NCBI GenBank assembly: GCA_900472295.1
Contig: UCIA01000009.1
Coordinates: 1 to 57,383, forward strand
Origin: Hyphomicrobiales bacterium
GTDB lineage: Bacteria > Pseudomonadota > Alphaproteobacteria > Rhizobiales > Rhizobiaceae
DNA length: 57,383 nt
Reading direction: 5' to 3'
The notes beneath the pieces are model-generated. The model was not told where the DNA came from. It made no database searches and saw only the letters and a program-made list of their open reading frames with translations. This document shows, piece after piece, positions 24,665 through 33,532 of the stretch. Every line of letters begins with the position of its first letter. Position 1 is the stretch's first letter. The translations under genes and the position numbers were made by a program.

Positions 24665-26056
24665 ATGGCCAGCGTCCTGAACGCCAAAGGCGTTCCCCTG
24701 TTCTACAGCGGGTCTTCGACACGGTGGTATTCGACGACGAATTCCGGCCCGGTGTTTTACGGCAGCCCAAACAATGACAGCATCTATGGTGACGCCAATG
24801 TCACCGTCACCATGCATGGCGGCAAGGGCGACGACATCTTTTATCTCTACTCCGTCAACAACAAGCCGCTCGAACTTCTCAACTCAGGCGTAGACACCGT
24901 CTCGACCTGGATGAGCTACAGGCTTCCGGCGAATATCGAGAATTTGACCGTCACCGGCGACCAGCACTATGCGTTCGGCAACGCGCTCAACAACATCATT
25001 ACCGGCGGCGCCGGCCAACAGACGCTGGACGGCCTGAAAGGCGACGATGTTCTGAAAGGCGGATCTGGGGCGGACATCTTCGTCGTGGCGCCCGGCAATG
25101 GCAGCGACCTGATCCTCGACTTCAGCCCTGAAGATGCCGTGCGCATCGGACGCTACGGCTTCACCTCCTTCGAGCAAATTCAGGCCAATATGGTCCAGTC
25201 GGGCACGGACGTACGGCTCAATCTTTCCGCCACCGAATTTCTGGTCTTCGCCAACAAGACGGTCGGTGAGTTCAGCGCGGACCAGTTCGATCTGGCGCTG
25301 GACAGGTCGCATCTGCAGCTCACCTTCGCCGATGAGTTCAACACGCTGAGCCTCTGGAACGGCTCCAGCGGCAAATGGGACACGAACTTCTGGTGGGGTG
25401 CTGAGAACGGCAGTTCGCTCGCCGACAATGGCGAACTGCAGTGGTACATCGATGCCGATTACGCGCCGACCAGTTCCGTCAACCCGTTCAGCATCCAGAA
25501 CGGCGTTCTCACCATTACCGCCGCCAAGGCTCCGGAAGCGATCCAGCCCCTGATAAACGACTACGACTACACGTCAGGCTTGCTGACGACCTACCAAACC
25601 TTCTCGCAGACCTATGGCTATTTCGAAATCCGTGCCGACATGCCGGAGAAGCAAGGTGTGTGGCCGGCCTTCTGGCTGCTGCCGGCCGACGGGTCCTGGC
25701 CGCCGGAGCTGGACGTGATCGAGATGACCGGCCAGGAGCAAAACAAGCTGCTTCTGACTGGCCACACCAACGAGACCGGAGCGCATACGACCGTAGGCGC
25801 GACGCCCTTTGTCTCGGATACTGCGGGCTTCCATACCTATGGCGTGCTGTGGACCGAAGACGAACTGGTCTGGTATTTCGACAACGTCGAAGTCGCGCGC
25901 GCCGCCACCCCTGCCGACATGCACGAGCCGATGTACATGCTGGTCGACCTGGCGGTCGGCGGCATGGCCGGTACGCCCGCCGACGGGCTCGCGACGCCGG
26001 CCGAAATGCGGGTCGACTATGTTCATGCCTATGCGCTGGGCGACTGGTATATGTAG
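24665..26056 (+). CDS. Secreted GH16 endo-beta-glycanase with RTX repeats (ExsH-like)
   Basis: Predicted extracellular glycanase of 463 residues. The N-terminal third carries calcium-binding RTX nonapeptide motifs (GGKGDDIFY at 52-60; GLKGDDVLKGGSGADIFVV at 123-141). The C-terminal part is a family 16 glycoside hydrolase (TFADEFNTLSLW near 220, YGYFEIRADMP, GVWPAFWLLP). The catalytic motif is ELDVIE, giving Glu348, Asp350 and Glu353. No Sec signal peptide is seen, and RTX proteins leave by a type I exporter such as PrsDE, encoded elsewhere. Size and domain order match rhizobial ExsH, which trims succinoglycan; other beta-1,3/1,4-glucans are possible targets. Confidence 0.88.
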   Translation: MASVLNAKGVPLFYSGSSTRWYSTTNSGPVFYGSPNNDSIYGDANVTVTMHGGKGDDIFYLYSVNNKPLELLNSGVDTVSTWMSYRLPANIENLTVTGDQHYAFGNALNNIITGGAGQQTLDGLKGDDVLKGGSGADIFVVAPGNGSDLILDFSPEDAVRIGRYGFTSFEQIQANMVQSGTDVRLNLSATEFLVFANKTVGEFSADQFDLALDRSHLQLTFADEFNTLSLWNGSSGKWDTNFWWGAENGSSLADNGELQWYIDADYAPTSSVNPFSIQNGVLTITAAKAPEAIQPLINDYDYTSGLLTTYQTFSQTYGYFEIRADMPEKQGVWPAFWLLPADGSWPPELDVIEMTGQEQNKLLLTGHTNETGAHTTVGATPFVSDTAGFHTYGVLWTEDELVWYFDNVEVARAATPADMHEPMYMLVDLAVGGMAGTPADGLATPAEMRVDYVHAYALGDWYM

Positions 26057-26092
26057 GCACGAAGGTGGCGGGACGTGGCGCGCGGTTTGATG

Positions 26093-26836
26093 TCAATCCG
26101 CCGGGCGATTGGTCTTGCGCCATTCCTCATATTCGCTGCGGGCATCGTCATGCAGCGGGTAGTAGCGCTGCAGCGGCGCGCCCTGCATCAGCTTCATGCG
26201 CGAGAACTCTTCCCAATCGTGATGCTTCCGGGATTCCTCAATCACCTTTGCGGCCATTGCGACGGGAAGCACCACCACCCCGTCATCGTCGGCGATGATA
26301 ATGTCGCCCGGGATCACCGTGACACCACCACAGGCTATCGGAACGTTGACGGCGTTCGGATAGATGCTGGTTTGCACATGGTAATTGGGCGTCCAGCCGC
26401 GCAGCCATAGGGGCAGATCGAGCTTCTCGACATTGGGCCGGTCGCGCATGCATCCATCGATGACAATGCCTGCGCCGCCTCTGCCCTTGAAATAGGTCGA
26501 CATCATATCGCCAAAGACGCCCGAGCTCATGTCGCCGCGCGCGTCAACCACGACCACATCGCCTTCTTGCGCGTGATAGAGCACGTGCCGGTGGAGTTGC
26601 GTTTCCGGGTCGGCGTATTCGCCCTCGCTGAAGAGGTCCGGCCGCTGCGGCAGGAACTGCAGCGTCAGCGCCGGCCCGACGATCGACTTCCCATGGTTCT
26701 GCGCCACCGGACCGACCATATGGGGATTGCGGAAACCCATGTGACCAAGCGTGCCGGCAACGGTCGCGGCGCCGATTTCCTTCAGGGCGTCAATGAGGTC
26801 TTTGGGCGGCCGCGTGATGTCGGGGGTATGTGTCAT
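26093..26836 (-). CDS. RraA-like protein (4-hydroxy-4-methyl-2-oxoglutarate aldolase family)
   Basis: A 247-residue protein of the RraA/HMG aldolase fold. Family stretches are GPALTLQFLPQRP, EGDVVVVDARGDMSSGVFGD, GRGGAGIVIDGCMRDRPNVE (arginine and aspartate of the active site, G-x(n)-R-D) and NVPIACGGVTVIPGDIIIAD. The ATG of MTHTPDITRP follows GGAG. Last gene of the minus-strand ABC/enolase unit, 23 bp after an enolase-superfamily gene. In that context it more likely cleaves a 2-keto-3-deoxy-acid or oxaloacetate-like product than inhibits RNase E. It is longer than E. coli RraA (161 residues), as is usual for the aldolase-type relatives. Confidence 0.82.
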   Translation of the reverse strand: MTHTPDITRPPKDLIDALKEIGAATVAGTLGHMGFRNPHMVGPVAQNHGKSIVGPALTLQFLPQRPDLFSEGEYADPETQLHRHVLYHAQEGDVVVVDARGDMSSGVFGDMMSTYFKGRGGAGIVIDGCMRDRPNVEKLDLPLWLRGWTPNYHVQTSIYPNAVNVPIACGGVTVIPGDIIIADDDGVVVLPVAMAAKVIEESRKHHDWEEFSRMKLMQGAPLQRYYPLHDDARSEYEEWRKTNRPAD

Positions 26837-26859
26837 TGTGGACTCCGGATGAAAGGCAA

Positions 26860-28023
26860 CTACCAGTTCGTAACAGACCCGTCGCGGCGCTTCAGATGAG
26901 GCGCTTCCCAGAAACGAAAAGCCTCGGCCTGGACCGCCGCTTCGTTGACCTCGACGCCGAGGCCTGGCAGGTCGCTGACCGGATAGTCGGGACCGTCGAG
27001 CCGTGGCTGCACGGGGAAGAAGTCGGAATTGTCGAAGCCCAGCTTCGTCTCGGGTTCCCTGGTCTCGAGCCATGCGAAGTTGGGCACCGCGGCGGCGAGA
27101 TGGATGGTTGCGGCCGTGCACACCGGACCAAGCGGATTGTGCGGCATCAGGTCGACATAATGCGCCTCGCTCCAGCCGGCGACTTTCATCGCCTCGGTGA
27201 GCCCGCCGACATTGCAAACATCGAGCCGGTTGAACTGATGGATGCCGCGCTCGATGTAGGGCAGGAACTGCCACTTGCTGGAAAATTCCTCGCCGATGGC
27301 AAAGGGAATGTCGGTCATCCTGCGCAGGGATTCGTAGGCTTCAGGTGTCTCGTCGCGGATCGGCTCCTCGAGGAAATCAAGCACGCCGCGCCCGAGCTTG
27401 TTGCAGAAGCTCGCCGCCTCTGCCACCGACAGCCGATGATGATAGTCGATGCCGAGGACGACCTCGTCGCCCAGCGCCTCGCGCGCCTTGTTCAGCATGC
27501 TCGCTGTAGCGCCGATCGACTCGCGAGGCTCGAAGATGTCCCTGCTGCTTTGGCCTGCGGGGAAGAAGCGGATCGCCTGCCAGCCTTGTGCGCGCAGTTC
27601 GCGGGCTCGTTCGATGGCAGCATCGCCTTCGGCCTCGTCTCCGGTCGAGGCGAAGGTGGGGATGCGGTCGCGCTGCTTGCCGCCCAGCAGCTCGTAGACC
27701 GGCACCCCCAGCGCCTTGCCCTTGATGTCGTGCAGGGCGATGTCGATGGCGGAGATCGCCGCCTGCAGAACGCGCCCGCCTTCGAAGTACTGGCTGCGAT
27801 ATGCCTCCTGCCAGATCCGCCCGATCTGCATCGGGTCACGGCCGATGAGAAACTCGCGATAGTGCTCGACCGCGCCGGCAACGGCCTTCTCGCGGCCGCT
27901 CAATCCGCTCTCGCCCCAGCCGAAGATGCCCTGGTCGGTCTCGATCTTGACCAGCATCTGGTTGCGCGTTCCCACCCACACGGGATAGGGCTTGATCGCG
28001 GTGATCTTAAGCTTTTCAGTCAT
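26860..28023 (-). CDS. Enolase-superfamily sugar-acid dehydratase A (mandelate racemase group)
   Basis: A 387-residue enolase-superfamily protein. The capping domain is N-terminal (KITAIKPYPVWVGTRNQMLV), the barrel C-terminal. Metal ligands are readable: aspartate in GIDYHHRLS, glutamate in FLEEPIRDE and glutamate in AIGEEFSSKW. The general-base Asp/His pair lies in RLDVCNVGG and LMPHNPLGP. DxHHR and PHNPLGP resemble the galactonate dehydratase branch. The usual KxK at the end of strand 2 is replaced by QAIRFFPAGQ, so specificity may be unusual. It lies downstream of a full carbohydrate ABC transporter and before the RraA-like gene. The start used is the ATG of MTEKLKIT. Confidence 0.85.
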   Translation of the reverse strand: MTEKLKITAIKPYPVWVGTRNQMLVKIETDQGIFGWGESGLSGREKAVAGAVEHYREFLIGRDPMQIGRIWQEAYRSQYFEGGRVLQAAISAIDIALHDIKGKALGVPVYELLGGKQRDRIPTFASTGDEAEGDAAIERARELRAQGWQAIRFFPAGQSSRDIFEPRESIGATASMLNKAREALGDEVVLGIDYHHRLSVAEAASFCNKLGRGVLDFLEEPIRDETPEAYESLRRMTDIPFAIGEEFSSKWQFLPYIERGIHQFNRLDVCNVGGLTEAMKVAGWSEAHYVDLMPHNPLGPVCTAATIHLAAAVPNFAWLETREPETKLGFDNSDFFPVQPRLDGPDYPVSDLPGLGVEVNEAAVQAEAFRFWEAPHLKRRDGSVTNW

Positions 28024-28053
28024 CCCCAACGTTCCCAATGACCCCGTCTTGTC

Positions 28054-29151
28054 TCAGCCGGCCTTGAGGGCCAGTTCAGTTTCGCCATCGAACAGATGCA
28101 GCCGCTCCTGGTCGAACTCGAGCCAGATCTGCTCGTCTGGTGCGACGGAGATGTTGGGGGACACGCTGATGTTGACGATGGCGCCCGACAGCAACGCCTG
28201 CACGAAGGTGACGTCTCCGGTCGGCTCCACTGTGTAGGCCTTGGCCGGTACGCTGCCTGGCACCGCGCTCTTGTGCAGCCTGATCGTCGAGTGACGTGCG
28301 CCGAGCACGACTTTCCTGGACGTGGCACTCGCGACCTTCCGGGCGTTGAGCGGCGAGAGCTCAAGGCTCCAGCCCTCCGCGCCGGTCAACACAGTGTTGC
28401 CGTTTGCGGTCGATGCCTCCAGCGGAACAAGGCTCATCGCCGGACTGCCGATGAAGCTGGCGACGAACATGTTCACCGGATGGGCAAAGACCTGTGCCGG
28501 TGAATCGTATTGCAACAGGTAGCCGCCGTTCATCACCGCCATCTTGTCGGCCATGGTCACGGCTTCGAGCTGGTCGTGCGTGACATAGATGATCGTCGCC
28601 TTGAGGTCCTGGTGGAAGCGCTTGATCTCCGAGCGCATCTGCACGCGCAGTTTGGCGTCGAGGTTGGAGAGCGGCTCGTCCATGAGGAACACGGCGGGGT
28701 CGCGGACGAGGGCACGCCCCAGCGCGACACGTTGCTGCTGCCCGCCTGAAAGTTCGCGCGGCTTGCGCTCGAGCAGGTGGGTCATGTCGAGCACGCGCGC
28801 CGCCTCCTTGACCTTCCTGTCGATCTCGTCCCTGGGCAGCTTGCGCATCTGCAGGGGGAACGCCAGGTTCTTGTAGACCGATTTTTGCGGGTAGAGCGCG
28901 TAGTTCTGGAACACCATCGCGATGTCACGGTCTTTGGGGTCGAGGTCGTTGACCACCCGGTCGCCGATGACGATGTCGCCCGATGTGACCGGGATCAATC
29001 CCGCGACAAGGTTGAGCGTGGTTGTCTTGCCGCAGCCCGAAGGGCCGACGAGCGCAACGAACTCGCCGTCATTGACCGTCAGCGAAACGTCGTTGACGGC
29101 TTTGAAGCCGCCATAGGTCTTGACGAGATCTCTCAGGACCACGTGGGCCAT
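28054..29151 (-). CDS. Carbohydrate ABC transporter ATP-binding protein (UgpC type)
   Basis: A 365-residue ATPase with Walker A GPSGCGKTTTLNLVAGL, MVFQNYALYPQKSV, signature LSGGQQQRVALGRALV, Walker B FLMDEPLSNLDAKL, H-loop YVTHDQLEAVTMADKM and a C-terminal TOBE region (VVLGARHSTIRL, then FDQERLHLFDGET). It energises the MalF/MalG-type permeases encoded immediately upstream (9-bp gap). It precedes enolase A by 30 bp, supporting one transcript for import and breakdown. Confidence 0.93.
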   Translation of the reverse strand: MAHVVLRDLVKTYGGFKAVNDVSLTVNDGEFVALVGPSGCGKTTTLNLVAGLIPVTSGDIVIGDRVVNDLDPKDRDIAMVFQNYALYPQKSVYKNLAFPLQMRKLPRDEIDRKVKEAARVLDMTHLLERKPRELSGGQQQRVALGRALVRDPAVFLMDEPLSNLDAKLRVQMRSEIKRFHQDLKATIIYVTHDQLEAVTMADKMAVMNGGYLLQYDSPAQVFAHPVNMFVASFIGSPAMSLVPLEASTANGNTVLTGAEGWSLELSPLNARKVASATSRKVVLGARHSTIRLHKSAVPGSVPAKAYTVEPTGDVTFVQALLSGAIVNISVSPNISVAPDEQIWLEFDQERLHLFDGETELALKAG

Positions 29152-29160
29152 CGGCAGCTC

Positions 29161-30051
29161 CTAATGTTTGACCGCGCCTTCTGTAAGGGCGCGTACGAAG
29201 TATCGTTGCAGGAGAAGGAACAGCACCACGACGGGCACGCTCATCATGAAGCTCGCTGCCATCAGACCCGGAAAGTCCGTCGTATTCTCCGAGAAGAAAC
29301 GCTGTATGCCGACCGGCAAGGTCAACTGCTCGTTCTTGGAAAGGAAGGTGTAGGCGTAGATGTACTCGTTCCAGGCGCCGATGAAGGAATAGATCGCGGT
29401 GGCGATGATTCCGGGCGTCGACAGAGGCATAACGATCAGGATGAAGGCCTGGAACCGCGTCGCCCCATCGATGCGCGCCGCCTGCTCGAGCTGCACCGGG
29501 ATGTTGTCGTAGAAGCCCTTGAGCAGCCAGATCGCCAGCGGCAGGCCGAAGGTGAGATAGGTGAGAATGAGCGAGCCATGCGTGTTCACCAACCCGATCG
29601 CACGCATCAGGATGAAGAGCGGCACGAGAAAGATCACCGCCGGGAACATGTTGCGCAAAAGCACGGTGAAGAACAGGAAGTTTCGGCCGGGGAACCGAAA
29701 GCGCGAAAACGCGTAGGCAGCAGGAACGGCCACGATCACCGAAAGGATTGTGGTGACCGTCGACACGTAGAGGCTGTTCCAGAAAAAACGCAGGAAGTCC
29801 TGGCCGACGCTGTTTTGCGGATCGAGCAGCTTCTGGTAGCTGGCGAGGGTAGGCTCGTCCGGCCACCATTGCGGCGGGAACTGCATCGCCGCGAACCCGG
29901 ACTTGATCGATGTGATCAGCATCCAGATCATCGGCAACGCGGTATAGAGCAGCATGAACACGAGGAAGATGCGCCCGGCCCAACGCCATCCGTCGACGCG
30001 CATGCGGCGCCGGGTCGGACGTTGAGGGACTGTCTCGGCAATCGTGCTCAT
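29161..30051 (-). CDS. Carbohydrate ABC transporter permease (MalG type)
   Basis: A 296-residue permease with six transmembrane helices. The N-terminal helix is GWRWAGRIFLVFMLLYTALP. The EAA coupling loop is IPVQLEQAARIDGATRFQAF then ILIVMPLSTPG, and the C-terminal helix region is SVPVVVLFLLLQRYFVRALT. The start MSTIAETVPQ overlaps the MalF stop as ATGA; the longer frame upstream runs through the malF-like gene and is not used. It is the intact counterpart of the truncated MalG fragment at 15481. Confidence 0.92.
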   Translation of the reverse strand: MSTIAETVPQRPTRRRMRVDGWRWAGRIFLVFMLLYTALPMIWMLITSIKSGFAAMQFPPQWWPDEPTLASYQKLLDPQNSVGQDFLRFFWNSLYVSTVTTILSVIVAVPAAYAFSRFRFPGRNFLFFTVLLRNMFPAVIFLVPLFILMRAIGLVNTHGSLILTYLTFGLPLAIWLLKGFYDNIPVQLEQAARIDGATRFQAFILIVMPLSTPGIIATAIYSFIGAWNEYIYAYTFLSKNEQLTLPVGIQRFFSENTTDFPGLMAASFMMSVPVVVLFLLLQRYFVRALTEGAVKH

Positions 30052-31007
30052 GCGCCCCCCTCTTTGCGCTCGTTGCCGGCCAGTGCACGGACGTAGAAGT
30101 AGCCCAGCACCATCAGCATCAGGAACAGCAGCACCGAATAGGCCGACGCGACGCCCCATCGCTGCCGGCCGAAGGCGAGCTCATAGATGTGCGTGATCCA
30201 GATATGCGACGCGTTGGACGGCCCGCCACCGGTCATGATCCACGGGATGATGAAGGAATTGAAGTTGGCCACCGCGAGCAGCAGGATCGTCACCGTCGAG
30301 ACGTTGCGCAGGTGCGGGAAGGTGACGTGCCAGAAACGCTGCCATGCGTTGGCCCCGTCTACTTCCGCGGCGCGCAGCAACTGGTCGGGGACCGTCTGCA
30401 GGCCGGCCATCATCATGATCATGGCAAACGGAAACTCGCGCCAGATGTTGACGACGATCAAGGAGGGAAGCACCGTGCTGACGTTGTCGATGAAGTTGGG
30501 CGGCCGGTCGGCCAATCCGAGGCCGACCAGCACCGCGCCGATGATGCCGAAGTCCGAATGGTAGATCCACTTCCAGATATAGGAGGCGGCAACCGCGCTG
30601 ATCACCCAGGGAATGATCAGGATAGCGCGCAGGACACCGCGGCCGATAAACTCGCGGTGGAGCGCCAGCGCGGCGGCAAACCCCAGGACAAACGCAACAA
30701 ACGTCGATGCGATCGTCCAGATCAGAGTGTTCAAGGTGACTTTCCAGAACACCTGACTGGTGAGGATGGCCGTGTAGTTGTCCAACCCAATGAAGCTCTT
30801 GTCGCGGAGCTGCAGGCCAGGCGGCGTTTTAAAGAACGACAGCTCGACCGTGTAGTAGATCGGATAGGCGATGACGATGAGCATCACCGCGATCGCTGGA
30901 AGCACGTACGCGTAGTCGGCGCGATGCTTCCAGATATTCCGCAGCAGCCCGGAGCTACCGGGTTGCAATCTTCGGCGAGCCTCGGTCTTGCCGGTCACGA
31001 TCGTCAC
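30048..31007 (-). CDS. Carbohydrate ABC transporter permease (MalF type)
   Basis: A 319-residue permease with six hydrophobic helices and short basic N-terminus. Family features are YAYVLPAIAVMLIVIAYPIY, FIGLDNYTAILTS, FAMIMMMAGLQTVPDQLLRA with AEVDGANAWQRFWHVTFPHL (EAA loop), and a C-terminal SAYSVLLFLMLMVLGYFYVR. It lies 81 bp after the binding-protein gene and overlaps the MalG gene by 4 bp. Confidence 0.92.
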   Translation of the reverse strand: MTIVTGKTEARRRLQPGSSGLLRNIWKHRADYAYVLPAIAVMLIVIAYPIYYTVELSFFKTPPGLQLRDKSFIGLDNYTAILTSQVFWKVTLNTLIWTIASTFVAFVLGFAAALALHREFIGRGVLRAILIIPWVISAVAASYIWKWIYHSDFGIIGAVLVGLGLADRPPNFIDNVSTVLPSLIVVNIWREFPFAMIMMMAGLQTVPDQLLRAAEVDGANAWQRFWHVTFPHLRNVSTVTILLLAVANFNSFIIPWIMTGGGPSNASHIWITHIYELAFGRQRWGVASAYSVLLFLMLMVLGYFYVRALAGNERKEGGA

Positions 31008-31088
31008 TATGGCGTGCCCTTATTCTTCGGAGCGAACCGGCTGCACGCACTATCGGCACAGCCGGTCGGATCGCAGGTCGGACTTGGA

Positions 31089-32564
31089 CTAGAGCCCGTC
31101 CATCAGGTTTTTCACCTTCTCGGCCGCGTCGTCCGCTGCCTGGTCGACGGTCATCGCTCCGGTCAGGGCGTTCTGCAGCATGTCCGGGACGATGATATTC
31201 ATGATCTCGGGGGACTGCGGCAGTGCCGGGAACGGGATGCCGTATGGCAACATCGAGGTCGTGACATCGAGGAACTTGATGCTGTCCAGACGTTCCTTCA
31301 TCCATTTGGTCTTGAAGCCGTTAAGGTTGCCCGGGTTCGAGCCGGCATAAGCCATCTTCAACGACCATTCCGGGCTGGTCCACATGCAGATGATAGCCTT
31401 TGCAGCCGGCTCGTCGACCTTGCCGCCCTCGACATATTCGGGCTTCAGGATGTGAATGTTCGAGCCGCCGAACACGACGGCACGCTTGCCGTCGGGGCCG
31501 GTCGGAATGAGGCCATAGCGCATGTTGTCGATGACGGTCTGCGCCTTCTCCTTGTCGGCGCCCGTCGCCTTCTTCTGCAGGTCGAGCATGACGTTATAGT
31601 CGGACGGGTGCGAGACCATCATGCCGAGTTGGCCGGCGACAAACAGCGGCTGGTTATCCGCCTGCTGGTTGGTGAGGGCCGAAACAGGAACCGACTTGTC
31701 GCGAACATACATGTCGTAGGAGGCTTGCAACGCCGCCTTGCTCTGCGGGCTATTGAGCTCGACATCCTTATAGGTCGGACTCGCCGTGGCTTCGTCGAAG
31801 ACGCCACCGCCATAGGCCCAAAGCTGCGGCATGAAACGGTACGGCGTGTTGCCGGCGTTCTTGCGCGCCACCAGGCCGTAGCCGGCAATGCCGAGCTTGT
31901 CATGGATCTGCTTGGAATACTTGACGACGTCGTCCCAGGTAGCCGGAGCCTTGTCCGGATCGAGGCCCGCACGCTTGAAAATGTCGGCGTTCCAGATGAA
32001 CGCCATCGTCTCATTGTTGGTGGGAATGCCGTAGGTCACCCCATCCCAGGTTACCGCCTTCATGGCGCCGGGCCAGAAGTCCTCTGTGGGATAGCCCACA
32101 TCTTCCGGCTTGAGCGGCTGCAGATAACCCTTCGCGGCGAACTCGGTTCCGCCAAGGATTTGCAGGCGGACCGCCATCGGTGCGGCATTTCCCAGCAGCG
32201 CCGTGCGGAACTTGTCGAGAAGGTCGTTGTAGGTGAGGGCTTGATCCTCGAGCTGGATGTTCGGATAGGTCTTGCGGAAGGTCTCGAAGAAATCCTTGTA
32301 GTACTGGCGCAACAGGTCGGGGTCGCCCTCGAACACGCCCTGATACCAGAACGTCAGTCGCCCCTTGTAGTCGAGCGGGGTGACCTTGCCGCAATCGGCG
32401 GCCGTGTCGAAATCCTGTGTGCCCGCAATGGAGCGAACATATTCCGGCGACCACTTGCTCAAGTCGACTGGCGCACCCAGCGCCGATCCCGACATCAGCG
32501 ACGCCATCAAAGCAGTGGCGACAGTGCCGCGCAGGACGGCACCGCCGAGTGTAATCCTCGTCAT
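31089..32564 (-). CDS. Carbohydrate ABC transporter extracellular solute-binding protein
   Basis: A binding protein of 491 residues, somewhat longer than the usual 410-450. The signal peptide is MTRITLGGAVLRGTVATALM then ASLMSGSALGAP. The mature part has KGRLTFWYQGVFEGDPDLLR, YGIPTNNETMAFIWNADIFK (typical for extracellular solute-binding family 1), WAYGGGVFDE and a C-terminal AMTVDQAADDAAEKVKNLMD. First gene of the minus-strand unit (binding protein, MalF, MalG, ATPase, enolase A, RraA). Divergent from the GntR gene. The ligand is probably a sugar acid or oligouronide, by association with the dehydratases. Confidence 0.9.
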   Translation of the reverse strand: MTRITLGGAVLRGTVATALMASLMSGSALGAPVDLSKWSPEYVRSIAGTQDFDTAADCGKVTPLDYKGRLTFWYQGVFEGDPDLLRQYYKDFFETFRKTYPNIQLEDQALTYNDLLDKFRTALLGNAAPMAVRLQILGGTEFAAKGYLQPLKPEDVGYPTEDFWPGAMKAVTWDGVTYGIPTNNETMAFIWNADIFKRAGLDPDKAPATWDDVVKYSKQIHDKLGIAGYGLVARKNAGNTPYRFMPQLWAYGGGVFDEATASPTYKDVELNSPQSKAALQASYDMYVRDKSVPVSALTNQQADNQPLFVAGQLGMMVSHPSDYNVMLDLQKKATGADKEKAQTVIDNMRYGLIPTGPDGKRAVVFGGSNIHILKPEYVEGGKVDEPAAKAIICMWTSPEWSLKMAYAGSNPGNLNGFKTKWMKERLDSIKFLDVTTSMLPYGIPFPALPQSPEIMNIIVPDMLQNALTGAMTVDQAADDAAEKVKNLMDGL

Positions 32565-32669
32565 AGTATCCTCCCAGATTCTCCCATGCCGCTGTGCGCC
32601 AGGGGCTCGTTCGACCGTGCAGGACGCGTCCTCTGCCTAATGTATCCCTTCGATCATCTTGTACGTTTT

Positions 32670-32710
32670 CAGATCGTGGATTGCCTGTCAACGCACCAGA
32701 TCGTACATTG
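32670..32710. promoter_or_regulatory. Direct repeats in the divergent GntR/ABC promoter region, candidate operator
   Basis: CAGATCGTGGATTG (32670-32683) and CAGATCGTACATTG (32697-32710) share 12 of 14 bases at a 27-bp pitch. In addition TGTACG (32660-32665) and CGTACA (32702-32707) form an inverted pair. The cluster lies midway between the binding-protein gene and the GntR gene. Recognition by the GntR/FCD protein is inferred. Confidence 0.5.
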
Positions 32711-32768
32711 TTTGCGAAACCCGTGTATGATATCGGGCAATGTGGTGTGCTAGTCTGGGGAGCCGGCT

Positions 32769-33479
32769 TTGGCCGAAACAAGTGATTTCAAAGCGGAGCC
32801 GCCCGTGGGGATTGACCCCATCGGGGCATCAAGCGAGGGCGCCTCGCTTTATGAACTGATCCGAGAAGACATCATCGAGGGGCGGCTCGCCGCCAACGAA
32901 CGGCTCGTGGTTACCGATCTCGCCCGGCGTCACAGCACCTCGACCAACCCCGTGCGCGAGGCACTGCAGCTCCTGCGCGGTGAGGGCTTCGTCACCTTTG
33001 TCGCCAACCGTGGCGCGCGTGTCAGACCCATAGATCAGGATTTTGTCCGGGATATCTACGAGATCGGTGTTCTGATCGAGCCTGCCCTGACGCGATGGTT
33101 TGTGAACATGGCGACCAGCGAGGACATCGCCGAACTCGAACGCATCCAGGCTCTGATTGAAGAGAACAACTTCACCGACACGTTGCGGCACAGTGAGCTG
33201 GATACCGCCTTCCACACCGTGATGTACCAGCGCCACTACAACCGCCATGCCGCCGAGCTTTGGTGGAAGCATCGCGAAGTGCTGCGAGCCGTGAGCCGGC
33301 GTTTCAATTTCACGCTCGCGCGGCGGGCCGCCATCATGCGTGAACACCGCGAGCTCATCGCGCATATCAAAGCGGGAAATGCCGACGCGGCGGCCGAACT
33401 CATTGCCCGCCATGTCGAGGGTTCCGGCCGGCACGTTCTCGAACAGATGCGTGCGCGCAACGCCGCTCGGGCCGGATAG
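32769..33479 (+). CDS. GntR family regulator, FCD subfamily (TTG start)
   Basis: A 236-residue regulator. The winged helix-turn-helix is N-terminal (LYELIREDIIEGRLAANERL, DLARRHSTSTNPVREALQLL). The FCD effector domain follows, with metal-binding residues in LDTAFHTVMYQRHYN, IMREHRELIAHIKAGN and IARHVEGSGRHV. The open frame starts with TTG (MAETSDFKAE); no ATG lies upstream of the DNA-binding domain in frame. It is divergent from the ABC operon and first in line before enolase B. FCD regulators commonly sense sugar acids or other carboxylates and bind a metal in the FCD pocket. It probably controls both directions. Confidence 0.87.
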   Translation: MAETSDFKAEPPVGIDPIGASSEGASLYELIREDIIEGRLAANERLVVTDLARRHSTSTNPVREALQLLRGEGFVTFVANRGARVRPIDQDFVRDIYEIGVLIEPALTRWFVNMATSEDIAELERIQALIEENNFTDTLRHSELDTAFHTVMYQRHYNRHAAELWWKHREVLRAVSRRFNFTLARRAAIMREHRELIAHIKAGNADAAAELIARHVEGSGRHVLEQMRARNAARAG

Positions 33480-33532
33480 AATTTTCAGCCCAGAACATCA
33501 TTGGCCCAGCCATAGATAGAGGTAGTCGAGAG

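Noticed and set aside
30189..32753. An 854-codon open frame on the plus strand
   Set aside because: It runs antisense through the MalF permease and binding-protein genes and has no recognisable domain or ribosome site.
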